Shown here piece after piece: positions 50,716 through 57,771 of a stretch of DNA of 64,000 nucleotides. The position numbers were made by a program, and so were the translations under genes. Below the pieces are notes generated by a model. It was not told the DNA's origin. It made no database searches and saw only the letters and a list, made by a program, of their open reading frames with translations. The DNA is from Microbacterium sp. STN6 (GTDB taxonomy: Bacteria > Actinomycetota > Actinomycetes > Actinomycetales > Microbacteriaceae). How positions within the stretch are numbered: position 1 is the first letter of the stretch; every line of letters starts with the position of its first letter. The stretch spans positions 1 to 64,000 of the forward strand of contig NZ_JAPMIT010000001.1 in NCBI RefSeq assembly GCF_026410545.1. Direction: 5' to 3'.

Positions 50716-51947
50716 CGCGGCTGGAATCCGCGTCGGCCGCCCTTACCCATCAGCGCGAGTGGTTTGCGTCGTTGCGCGCCGCCGTCGCCGACGGCGAGAG
50801 ATTCGCGCTGGTGAACGCCGACGCGCCGCAGGAAATTCTGCGCGCGATGGGAATCCCGTACGTCGTCAACCAATGGTGGGCGTCGATCGTGACGGCCAAG
50901 CAGGCCGCCGCCGAGAGCCTCGAGCAGGTCGCGCGCAGCGGCTACCCGGACGACAGCAGGCAATACGACGTGCTCGCCCTCGGGTCCCGCGGGCTGGATG
51001 CCGAAGGCGCGCCCTGGGGCGGCCTTCCCAAGCCGGATCTCGTCATCGCGGAACTGAGCGGGGATGCCACCGGCAAGGTTTTCGAGGCCTGGACGGACGA
51101 CCCATCGATCGGCTACTTCGCCTACGAGCGCACGGCCGCCATCACGCCGGACGGGCCGTGGTGGGAACTGGCCCGGTGGCACTGGGACCGGGTCTTCGGG
51201 CCGGAGCGCATTGCCTTGATGGCGGCGGAGAACCGGCTGCTCATCGAGTTTCTCGAGGAACGTACCGGGCGCACGTTCGAGTTGAGCAGGCTTGAGCGCG
51301 TGATGCGGCTGATCAACGAGCAGGAGGAGTACAACCGGGAGACCCGCGACCTGATCGCGGCGGCCCGGCCCACTCCCGTGCGCGTGTCAGACACGATTCC
51401 CGCGGTCATGGTTCCGCAGTGGCATCGGGGCAGCGAATGGGGAAGGGACGCGGCAAGGGCCTTGCGCGACGAGGTCGCCGGCATGGTCGCTGCGGGGGGC
51501 GCCGTTTGCGAGGGGGAGCGTACCCGCCTGATGTGGGTTGGCCGAGGTCTCTGGAGCGACACCTCCATGTACCGTCGGTTCGAGGAGGAGTACGGCGCCG
51601 TCTTCGTGTGGTCGATGTACCTCGCGATCGCCGCGGACGGCTACATCCGTTACGGTGACGACGCCATCCAGGCCCTCGCGGCGCGCTTCGTCGGCATCAC
51701 CGATCTGCTCTACGCGCCGCCGCTCGCGCCGGAATGGTACGTGAAGGAGGCCAGGACGCACGGGGTCGACGGGGTGGTGCATCTCGTCGCAGACGACGTT
51801 CCCGGCGCTTCATTCATCACGCTCGCGCTTGAGGAAGCGGGCATCGCCGTGCTCGAGATCCGCGCAAGCAACGCCGACCCTCGCACGCTCGACCTCAGCG
51901 ATGTCGAGCATGCGATGAGTGCCTTCATCGCCGGGCTGGCCACGTGA
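50712..51947 (+). CDS. 2-Hydroxyacyl-CoA dehydratase-like protein, larger subunit (HgdA/FldB-like), cluster cysteines missing
   Basis: From GTG 50712 (GTGA overlap) the product has 411 residues and matches the family in NADAPQEILRAMGIPYVVNQWW, LPKPDLVIAELSGDATGKVFEAW, DLLYAPPLAPEWY and the C-terminal HGVDGVVHLVADDVPGASF...GIAVLEIRASNADPRTLDLSDVEHAMSAF. Its only cysteine is Cys266 (GGAVCEGERT), which is not at a known ligand site; the positions where the family has Cys read ELSGDAT and LVADDVPG. No activator ATPase gene is present. The pair may use non-radical chemistry or only bind CoA esters. Confidence 0.8.
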   Translation: MTRLESASAALTHQREWFASLRAAVADGERFALVNADAPQEILRAMGIPYVVNQWWASIVTAKQAAAESLEQVARSGYPDDSRQYDVLALGSRGLDAEGAPWGGLPKPDLVIAELSGDATGKVFEAWTDDPSIGYFAYERTAAITPDGPWWELARWHWDRVFGPERIALMAAENRLLIEFLEERTGRTFELSRLERVMRLINEQEEYNRETRDLIAAARPTPVRVSDTIPAVMVPQWHRGSEWGRDAARALRDEVAGMVAAGGAVCEGERTRLMWVGRGLWSDTSMYRRFEEEYGAVFVWSMYLAIAADGYIRYGDDAIQALAARFVGITDLLYAPPLAPEWYVKEARTHGVDGVVHLVADDVPGASFITLALEEAGIAVLEIRASNADPRTLDLSDVEHAMSAFIAGLAT

Positions 51948-52420
51948 GCGTCGAGACGGCGCGCCCTCCGGGTCCGGCTGACGCGGGGCGTGAGGGCGTG
52001 ACGCTGCTGTACCTCATTAAGCAGGTCGAGCTGGCCATCCGTTCCCGGCTTGAGTCGGTGACCCGCGAGGCCGGTCTGACCGTGACGCAATACACCGCGC
52101 TCACCGTTCTCGCGCGGCGCCCCGGCCTGACATCCGCCGAGCTGGCGAAGAATTCGTTCGTGCGACCGCAGTCGATGTCGACGGTCACGGCGGAACTGGA
52201 AGAGCACGGCATGGTGTCGCGCGCGCGCGATCCGTCGCACCACCAGCGACAACTTCTGACCGTCACAAGCGCCGGACATGAACTGCTTGAGCGTTTGAGG
52301 CCCGCCGTCGGCTGGATCGAGGAGCAGATGGTCTCGACCCTGCCGGAGGGCGACATTGAGCACCTGCGGCACGCGCTGCAGTTCTGCCGCTTCGGACTGG
52401 GCGGCGGCTGGCCGCACTGA
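51944..52420 (+). CDS. MarR-family regulator, last gene of the catabolic operon
   Basis: The 158-residue protein has the MarR core VTREAGLTVTQYTALTVLARRPGLTSAELAKNSFVRPQSMSTVTAELEEHGMVSRARDPSHHQRQLLTVTSAG. GTG 51944 overlaps the previous stop (GTGA), so it is translated with the dehydratase-like genes, which is usual for a local repressor responding to a pathway acyl-CoA or acid. The palindrome at 40932-40948 is a candidate target. Confidence 0.9.
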   Translation: MSVETARPPGPADAGREGVTLLYLIKQVELAIRSRLESVTREAGLTVTQYTALTVLARRPGLTSAELAKNSFVRPQSMSTVTAELEEHGMVSRARDPSHHQRQLLTVTSAGHELLERLRPAVGWIEEQMVSTLPEGDIEHLRHALQFCRFGLGGGWPH

Positions 52421-52446
52421 GCAGGGTTTTCAGGCGGACGCGAGGT

Positions 52447-53019
52447 TCACGAGGGGGGCTGGCGGGTGCGCCGATGGGCGACGGCACGCAGCTCTTCAGC
52501 CGTGTCGCCGAAGTAGCCCCCGGCGATGGTGTCTGCGGCCTGCTGCAGGGCAGGCAGCAGAATGCGGCGTTGCTCCTCGTCGAGCCCGGCCAGCACCCGC
52601 GCCTCGATACCGGCAATGCGGTCGGTGCAGGCCTTGAGCACGGTCCGGCCCGCAGACGTGAGCGCGGTCTTGCGCACCCGGCCGTGGTTTGGGTCGTCGG
52701 TACGCGCCACGAATCCGCGACGTTCGAGATCGGCGAGAACGTGATTGGCCGATTGCGGTGTGACGAACATGAGACGGGCAAGCTCTGCGTTCGACCGGCC
52801 GACGTCATCGCTCGTCGCCAGAAGCAGGTGGTACTCGGCGACTGTGATGTCGTTATCCGCAGCGACGAGTTCTACCGCGCGTTGCAGCGACCGCGCCAGG
52901 CGTTGCGTGACCCATTCGAGCCTGCCGACCGCATCCGCTGGCGCAGTTGCGCGATGTCGCCGGGAATAGTTCGAACCGACAGGTGCCTCGGTCGTGCCCA
53001 TTCGTGCTCCGTCGTCCAC
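52447..53019 (-). CDS. MarR-family regulator, convergent to the operon end
   Basis: The product (190 residues) shows the MarR wing NAELARLMFVTPQSANHVLADLERRGFVARTDDPNHGRVRKTALTSAG. It resembles the operon's own MarR in arrangement but not closely in sequence. GTG 53019 lies 6 nt after TAGAGT (leaderless layout), whereas ATG 53001 has GGAG upstream; the former is preferred. A copy of the half-site GGTTAGCTGA lies at 53077-53086 upstream, hinting at cross-regulation with the operon. Confidence 0.85.
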   Translation of the reverse strand: MDDGARMGTTEAPVGSNYSRRHRATAPADAVGRLEWVTQRLARSLQRAVELVAADNDITVAEYHLLLATSDDVGRSNAELARLMFVTPQSANHVLADLERRGFVARTDDPNHGRVRKTALTSAGRTVLKACTDRIAGIEARVLAGLDEEQRRILLPALQQAADTIAGGYFGDTAEELRAVAHRRTRQPPS

Positions 53020-53199
53020 TGCCACACTCTATCGGCCAGCAGTTGACGGCGGGGTTGTCGCCGCGGCATCCGCCGGGTTAGCTGAAAGCGAGGGCGACTG
53101 AACACAGACCGCACAACCCAGACCGCAGACCACATACCGCAGGTCATAGACCAAGATCACCGATAGCAGCCGACAGGCGACAGCATCCGAGGAGGAGCG

Positions 53200-53400
53200 A
53201 TGGCCACGGGCGACGTTGAGACGTTCGACAACCAGGGGCAATGGGTCAACCGGGTGGTGGGCGAGCCCGAGCGCTCCCGCAGCTTCTCGAGTAAAGAGGA
53301 GGCGATCCAGGACGGCCAGGCGCTCGCCGACGAGCTGGGCACGCGCCACGTCGTGATCGAGTCGGAGTCGACGGGAGCCATCACCGATCCGGGTGAGTGA
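53200..53400 (+). CDS. DUF2188 small protein
   Basis: The 66-residue product MATGDVETFDNQGQWVNRVV has the DUF2188 features: a short strand pair, then RSFSSKEEAIQDGQALADELGTRHVVIESESTGAI. The function is unknown. GGAGGAG lies just before ATG 53200. It is convergent with the LacI gene at 53407. Confidence 0.85.
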   Translation: MATGDVETFDNQGQWVNRVVGEPERSRSFSSKEEAIQDGQALADELGTRHVVIESESTGAITDPGE

Positions 53401-53406
53401 AGCGTC

Positions 53407-54423
53407 CTACCCGACGGGCGGCGCCGTGCTCGCCCGCACGGCGAGGCTGAACGGCAGCGACTCACTCGTCGAGGGCTGCTCCACGGCATCCGTCGCCAAG
53501 CGTTGCATGAGCAGCTCGACGGCACGCTCGCCCTGCTGCTCGGGGAACTGCTCCACGGTCGTGAGCCCGAAGAACTCGGCGAGTTCGTGGCCGTCGATGC
53601 CGATGACCGAGACGTCGTGCGGCACGCTCAGCCCCAGGTCGCGCGCCGCGAGAATGGTGCCGATGGCCATTTCGTCGGATGCCGCGAACACCGCCGTCGG
53701 TCGCGAACTCTGCTCGCCCAGCAGCTGGGCCGCCGCGCGGTAGCCGCCCTGAATGGTGAAGTCACCGGCGTGGAACGGCATGGATTCGGGCGCCAGGCCC
53801 GCGGCGCGCATCGCCTCGTCGTAGCCGGTGCGGCGGCTGGCGGGCATGTGGAAGTCGAGATCGCTCGCTTCGTTTCCGCCGATGTGGCCGATGCGCGTGT
53901 GGCCGAGCGCGAGCAGATGCTCGGTGGCGAGGCGAGCCACCCGCACGTCGTCGATCATGAGCGTCGGAACGCCGGCAAGCGGACCTCCCACCCCGACGAC
54001 GGGCTTGCCGAGCGCCAGCAGCCGGCTCACCTCGTCTTCGGTGAGCTCGAGCGAGATGGCGATGACGGCATCCACTCTCTTGCGAAGCAGGAAGTGCTCG
54101 AAGACGCTGCGGCGCTCGTCACCGCCGCCGGCGAGGTTGTAGAGGGTGAGGTCGTAGCCGGCGCGAAGCAGCGCACGCTCGGCGCCCTCGATGACCGAGG
54201 AGAAGAACCAGCGGTTGAGAAACGGCACGACCGCGCCCACGTTCTTCGTGCGCCCGGAAGCGAGACTCGAGGCGTTGGACGACACGACGTAGCCCAACGA
54301 GTGCGCGACGTCGACGACCCGCATTCGAGTCGCGGGGGAGACCGCGCCGTTGCCGCTGAGCGCCCGCGAAACCGTGGCGGTGGAGACGCCGGCGAGCCGC
54401 GCGACCTCGTCGATACCGCCCAT
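53407..54423 (-). CDS. LacI-family repressor, probable maltodextrin regulon regulator
   Basis: The product (338 residues) has the LacI head GGIDEVARLAGVSTATVSRALSGNGAVSPATRMRVVDVAHSLGYVVSSNASSLASG and a sugar-binding core (NVGAVVPFLNRWFFSSVIEGAE, GHTRIGHIGGNEAS, PTAVFAASDEMAIGTIL). GAGGGGG precedes ATG 54423. The operator-like GCAAGCGCTTGC (54433-54444) lies 9 bp upstream of the start, and nearly the same site occurs at the malE/glucosidase promoter (59663-59677), so it probably represses itself and that operon. Confidence 0.9.
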   Translation of the reverse strand: MGGIDEVARLAGVSTATVSRALSGNGAVSPATRMRVVDVAHSLGYVVSSNASSLASGRTKNVGAVVPFLNRWFFSSVIEGAERALLRAGYDLTLYNLAGGGDERRSVFEHFLLRKRVDAVIAISLELTEDEVSRLLALGKPVVGVGGPLAGVPTLMIDDVRVARLATEHLLALGHTRIGHIGGNEASDLDFHMPASRRTGYDEAMRAAGLAPESMPFHAGDFTIQGGYRAAAQLLGEQSSRPTAVFAASDEMAIGTILAARDLGLSVPHDVSVIGIDGHELAEFFGLTTVEQFPEQQGERAVELLMQRLATDAVEQPSTSESLPFSLAVRASTAPPVG

Positions 54424-54432
54424 AGCCCCCTC

Positions 54433-54444
54433 GCAAGCGCTTGC
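54433..54444. promoter_or_regulatory. LacI-type operator GCAAGCGCTTGC upstream of the repressor gene
   Basis: The 12-bp sequence is perfectly palindromic and matches the classical LacI/GalR operator core. It sits between the repressor's start codon and its likely promoter. The same core AAGCGCTTGC is found at 59666-59675. Confidence 0.7.
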
Positions 54445-54554
54445 ACAATGTTCAGGCAATCCTACTGACCACGACGATTTACGGATGCGGCGCAGCGCCT
54501 AGTATCCTTGTGAAGCGCGCTCGGCCAGGTGAATACACGTGGTCGAGGGCGCAT

Positions 54555-54636
54555 GGCGAGTTACCCAAGCGGCCAAAGGGATCTGACTGTAAATCAGCTG
54601 TCTACGACTTCGGGGGTTCGAATCCCTCACTCGCCA
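54555..54636 (+). tRNA. tRNA-Tyr (anticodon GTA)
   Basis: The 82-nt gene starts GGCGAGTTACCCAAGCGGCC and has the long variable arm of class II tRNAs. The acceptor stem GGCGAGT pairs with ACTCGCC, discriminator A, and the anticodon loop CTGTAAA carries GTA. The T-arm is GGGGGTTCGAATCCCTC. CCA is not encoded. An IS481-derived element is inserted 3 bp past the 3' end; its target duplication copies the last tRNA bases. Confidence 0.97.
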
Positions 54637-54639
54637 CTT
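54625..54639 (+). repeat. Target-site duplication, left copy (15 bp)
   Basis: CCTCACTCGCCACTT here is repeated exactly at 55138-55152, on the other side of the IS481-derived element. This left copy overlaps the 3' end of the tRNA-Tyr gene. Confidence 0.85.
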
Positions 54640-55137
54640 TGTGATGAGTCGGGTCATCGTTCATAGATGAGTCGGGTCATTGTTCATAGATGAGTCGGGT
54701 CATTGTTTAGTTTCGGAGCCCGGCCATCGGCCGGGCTTCTTTGTTTGGTTGCGCCAGTAGTTCTTGTTGGGTTCGATGTTGTAGGTGCCGAGGATTTCGC
54801 CGGTGGTGTGGTCGGTGACGGTGGCTTGGTGTTCGTCGATGAGGATGAGGACGTTTTTGTGAGCGTGGTGTCGACCGACGCCGAGGCGGCCGAGCTGGAG
54901 CGAGGCCGTCGACTGCGCGGCTCCAGAGCCTCCAGGCCGCCGGCCTCGTATCGGGTTACGAGCGTGTGTACCCACCGCCAGGAAACGTTGAACTTGGCGG
55001 CAGCTTCAGCCTTGGTGAGTCCCTGGTGGACGACGGACAACACGATCACACGAGCTTTCGACATGAACCATCGTTGCCGCCACCTGGCTATGAACGATGT
55101 CGCGACTCATCTATGAACGATGTCCTGAACCCAGACA
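54640..55137. mobile_element. Non-autonomous IS481-derived element (498 bp, internally deleted) inserted at tRNA-Tyr
   Basis: The ends are imperfect 32-bp inverted repeats: TGTGATGAGTCGGGTCATCG on the left and TGTCTGGGTTCAGGACATCG on the right (read inward), both followed by TTCATAGATGAG. Inside lie 23-bp iterons GATGAGTCGGGTCAT(C/T)GTTCATA, three on the left and two on the right. Flanking 15-bp direct repeats mark a clean transposition. The interior holds only the two ends of a transposase gene in different frames. A full IS481 element would be about 1.2-1.3 kb. Confidence 0.88.
54700..55064 (-). pseudogene. IS481-family transposase remnant with internal deletion and frame change
   Basis: The N-terminal part from ATG 55064 encodes MSKARVIVLSVVHQGLTKAE with a helix-turn-helix (FNVSWRWVHTLVTRYEAGGL) and LEPRSRRPRSS. 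The C-terminal end of the protein is present in another frame (RLGVGRHHAHKNVLILIDEH, then TGEILGTYNIEPNKNYW). The catalytic DDE middle of about 250 residues is missing; the junction is near 54890-54910. The frame from 55064 continues as nonsense to 54684. No functional transposase can be made. Confidence 0.85.
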
Positions 55138-55152
55138 CCTCACTCGCCACTT
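55138..55152 (+). repeat. Target-site duplication, right copy (15 bp)
   Basis: CCTCACTCGCCACTT repeats 54625-54639 exactly. It includes a second copy of the last 12 bases of the tRNA-Tyr gene, which could be mistaken for an integrase attachment site. Confidence 0.85.
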
Positions 55153-55469
55153 TTTCCAGGTGTCCGCTCCGGCGCTCGCGTGTGTTGCTGCTCGCGCTCC
55201 GGCGCTCGCGTGTGTTACTGCTCGCGCTCCGGCGCCGTCCGCTTCGTAGGCGGGTTCTCGGCGTGCCGCGCGTCGCCGAGTGTGGGTGTTCGCGACGAAC
55301 CATGCAGGTGGAACACCCTCGTTCGTCGCGAACACCCACGCTCGACGGCGCGGCTGGGGCGGGTGGCCTGCCACGCTCGACGGCGCGGCTGGGGCGGGTG
55401 GCCTGCCACGTTCGACGGCATGGCAGGGCGGGCGGCCCGCCACGCTCGGCGGCATGGCAGGCTGGGGGG
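55153..55469. repeat. Repeat-dense stretch: tandem repeats and a 19-bp-arm palindrome, no gene
   Basis: About 30-bp direct repeats CGCTCCGGCGCTCGCGTGTG-TTGCTGCTCG occur twice with a third partial copy (55162-55236). GTGGGTGTTCGCGACGAAC (55282-55300) and GTTCGTCGCGAACACCCAC (55321-55339) form a perfect inverted repeat with a 20-nt loop. Units of about 36-38 bp containing ACGCTCGACGGCGCGGCTGG then repeat three to four times to 55455. The inositol-phosphatase gene begins right after. No coding region is credible. Confidence 0.75.
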
Positions 55470-56294
55470 ATGTCTCCCTCCCCGACCGAACCCACCGAAC
55501 TGCTCGACCTCGCCCGCGACCTCTCGCTGAAGGCCGGCGAGCTGGTGCGAACCCGCCGTGCCGCCGGCGTCGAGGTGGCGCAGACGAAGTCCAGCCAGAC
55601 GGATGTCGTCACCAACGCCGATCGCGAGTCCGAGCAGCTCATCCGCTCCCTGCTGGCCGAGGCCCGGCCGCACGACGGCTTCTACGGCGAGGAATCCGAC
55701 GCCACGGCGGGCACCAGCGGCCTCACCTGGGTGGTCGACCCGATCGACGGCACCACGAACTACCTCTACGGCGTTCCGGCGTATGCCGTGAGCATCGCAG
55801 TGGTGGAGGGCGAGGCCGACCCGACCGCGTGGAGCGCCCTCGCGGCATCCGTCTACAACCCGGCGACCAACGAACTGTTCACGGCGTCGCGCGGCGGCGG
55901 GGCGCGTCTCGGCGACCGGCGCCTGGCGGTGCCCGCATCGACGCCGCTCGCTCTCGCTCTCGTCGGCACCGGCTTCGGTTACGACGCCGGCCGTCGCGAG
56001 AGGCAGGCTGCGGTGGTGCAGCGGCTGATCGGGCGGGTGCGCGACATCCGCCGCATCGGCGCCGCTTCTCTCGACCTGTGCAATGTCGCCGCCGGTCGGC
56101 TCGACGCGTATTACGAGCGGGGCCTCAAGCCGTGGGACCATGCCGCAGGCGCCCTCATTGCCGCCGAGGCGGGCGCGCGGGTGGGCGGCCTCGACGGCGC
56201 AGCGGCGACAGAGGCGTTCACCCTCGCTGCCCAGCCCGAGCTCTTCGAGGCGCTCGAGCGCCTTTTGAAAGATTTCAACGCGGCCGATTGCTGA
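55470..56294 (+). CDS. Inositol monophosphatase family protein
   Basis: The product (274 residues) belongs to the Mg-dependent IMPase fold. Metal ligands are visible: GEESDAT (73-79), DPIDGTTNY (90-98) and the C-terminal WDHAAGALIAAEAGA. Substrates in this family include inositol phosphates, histidinol phosphate, NADP and 3'-phosphoadenosine nucleotides; the sequence does not decide among them. ATG 55470 follows CAGGCT by 6 nt; longer open frames run into the repeat region. Confidence 0.88.
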   Translation: MSPSPTEPTELLDLARDLSLKAGELVRTRRAAGVEVAQTKSSQTDVVTNADRESEQLIRSLLAEARPHDGFYGEESDATAGTSGLTWVVDPIDGTTNYLYGVPAYAVSIAVVEGEADPTAWSALAASVYNPATNELFTASRGGGARLGDRRLAVPASTPLALALVGTGFGYDAGRRERQAAVVQRLIGRVRDIRRIGAASLDLCNVAAGRLDAYYERGLKPWDHAAGALIAAEAGARVGGLDGAAATEAFTLAAQPELFEALERLLKDFNAADC

Positions 56295-56434
56295 GCACGA
56301 GGGGCACCCGGATTGGTCATGGTGCTCTCAGCCTCGAGCCGCTATTCTTTATCCGTTCGTTACCAAAATCGGTTTCCGCCGAAGCCACGAACCGCACCAC
56401 CCGAACCCGATTGAAGCCGGAAGTACCTTCGCCT

Positions 56435-57568
56435 GTGTCTGAACCCGTGGATCGCACCGCTGTGAGCGGCCCCGAAACACGGTCGACCCCGATTCGCTTC
56501 GAAGCGGATGCCGCAGCTGCGCCGCTGACGCGCCGCGAGCTGCGGGCGCGCGAACGTGCCGAGGCCGCCGCCGCCGGCGCCCCCGCTCCCGGCGCCGGCG
56601 AACACGACGCCACCGCTCTCGTCGCCGTCGAGGCCGCCGCTCCCGTCGCCGTCGAGTCCACCGCTCCGGCTTCGACCCCAGGCGCCGCGCAACCCGCCGT
56701 CGAGCCCACCACTCCGGCTCCGACCCCGGGCGCCGCGCAACCGGTCGCCCTGCCCGAGGGTCCCTTGCGCATGCCGCCGCTGGTCTCAGCACGCCAGCAC
56801 GCGCACTCCGCCCCTCACCGATCCGCGCACAAGGGCCGCGGGCGTGCCAGGGTGCGCAAGAGCGCGAGCCTCGTGGCCATGACGTTCGTCGCCGCGATGG
56901 CGATCGCCACATCCGTTCCCGCGGTTGCCCTGCTGAGCCCCGCTGACGTGGCCGCGCAGGCCGATCCCGTCTCCCGCACGGTCGCTGCTGCCGGGGATTC
57001 CCTGCCGTCGCAGTCGCTCACGACGGGCGCCGACGTGAGCGAGCAGGCCGTCGTTCGCGATGGCTACGACGTGAAGTCGTTCCAGCAGGTTGTGGCGCTG
57101 AGCCACATGCGCATCGCCGACACGTTCACCAATGACCCGCTCGGCACGATCCAGTGGCCGTTCCCGGTCGGTGTGCCGATCGCCTCGTACTACGGGCCAC
57201 GCATCGCCCCCACCGAGGGAGCCTCGACCTTCCACGAGGGCGTCGACTTCGACCCGGGCGCGGGGGTGCCGATCCAGGCGATCGCCGACGGCACGGTGCG
57301 CGAGGTCGATCCGTACAACGACAACGCACTCGGCGTGCACGTCATCATCGACCACATGATCGACGGTCAGCTCGTCTCCAGCGTCTACGGGCACATGCGC
57401 CCGGGCTCGCTGAAGGTCGTCAAGGGCCAGCAGGTGAAGGTGACCGACATCATCGGGAACGTCGGTTCCACGGGAATCTCGACGGGGCCGCACCTGCACT
57501 TCGAGATCCGCCTGAACGGCACGACGAACGTCGACCCGTTCGCGTGGCTCAAGGCTCACGCCAACTGA
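56435..57568 (+). CDS. M23-family (LytM) cell-wall metallopeptidase, membrane anchored
   Basis: From GTG 56435 the product has 377 residues: an Ala/Pro-rich cytoplasmic N-terminus with imperfect repeats (STAPASTPGAAQPAVE, TTPAPTPGAAQPVAL), a transmembrane segment (SLVAMTFVAAMAIATSVPAVALL, about 139-165), and a LytM domain with zinc ligands in FHEGVDFDPGAG and HLHFEIR. The domain VYGHMRPGSLKVVKGQQVKV is also typical. It likely cuts peptidoglycan cross-links or regulates such enzymes. The start is uncertain because the frame is open far upstream. Confidence 0.85.
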   Translation: MSEPVDRTAVSGPETRSTPIRFEADAAAAPLTRRELRARERAEAAAAGAPAPGAGEHDATALVAVEAAAPVAVESTAPASTPGAAQPAVEPTTPAPTPGAAQPVALPEGPLRMPPLVSARQHAHSAPHRSAHKGRGRARVRKSASLVAMTFVAAMAIATSVPAVALLSPADVAAQADPVSRTVAAAGDSLPSQSLTTGADVSEQAVVRDGYDVKSFQQVVALSHMRIADTFTNDPLGTIQWPFPVGVPIASYYGPRIAPTEGASTFHEGVDFDPGAGVPIQAIADGTVREVDPYNDNALGVHVIIDHMIDGQLVSSVYGHMRPGSLKVVKGQQVKVTDIIGNVGSTGISTGPHLHFEIRLNGTTNVDPFAWLKAHAN

Positions 57569-57575
57569 GGCCCCC

Positions 57576-57592
57576 GCGACCTGAGAGGTCGC
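57576..57592 (+). terminator. Short hairpin after the M23 peptidase gene
   Basis: GCGACC (57576-57581) pairs with GGTCGC (57587-57592) over a 5-nt loop, followed by TCTAA. It lies 8 nt after the stop codon and is a weak terminator candidate. Confidence 0.45.
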
Positions 57593-57614
57593 TCTAACCC
57601 GCGCCGGCTCCCAG

Positions 57615-57690
57615 CGGCTCGCGGGACCCTTAAGTGCGTCGCGAGACCCGTTGTATAGGGTCCCGCGAGCCGGTATCGGGTCCCGCGAGG
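57615..57690. repeat. Inverted repeat CGGCTCGCGGGACCCT / AGGGTCCCGCGAGCCG
   Basis: Sixteen-bp perfect arms (57615-57630 and 57657-57672) flank a 26-nt loop that itself holds the related CGTCGCGAGACCCG. A third direct copy GGGTCCCGCGAGG follows at 57678-57690. It lies between the convergent M23 and glucosidase genes. GGTCCCGCGA repeats of this sort may be another dispersed family, but only one locus is in this window. Confidence 0.7.
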
Positions 57691-57693
57691 GGG

Positions 57694-57771
57694 GCGAGGG
57701 TCGGGCGGGGTGGGGTCAGGCGAGGGTCGGGCGGGGTGGAGTCAGGCGAGGGTCGGGCGGGGTGGAGCCAG
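57694..57771. repeat. 26-bp tandem repeat, three copies
   Basis: The unit GCGAGGGTCGGGCGGGGTGG-AGTCAG occurs three times with one or two changes. It follows the inverted repeat at 57615 and leads directly into the 15-bp array at 57772. Confidence 0.9.

Noticed and set aside
1-55137. Composite transposon bounded by the two IS481-type copies
   Set aside because: The copies are 54 kb apart around housekeeping genes, one is split by an IS3 copy and the other has its own target duplication.
54625-55152. attL/attR of an integrative element at tRNA-Tyr
   Set aside because: The direct repeats flank only a 498-bp element with IS481-type terminal repeats and no integrase; 15 bp is a target-site duplication.
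55280-56434. Long N-terminal extension of the M23 peptidase
   Set aside because: It crosses the inositol-phosphatase gene in another frame and the repeat region; composition is Arg-rich shadow.
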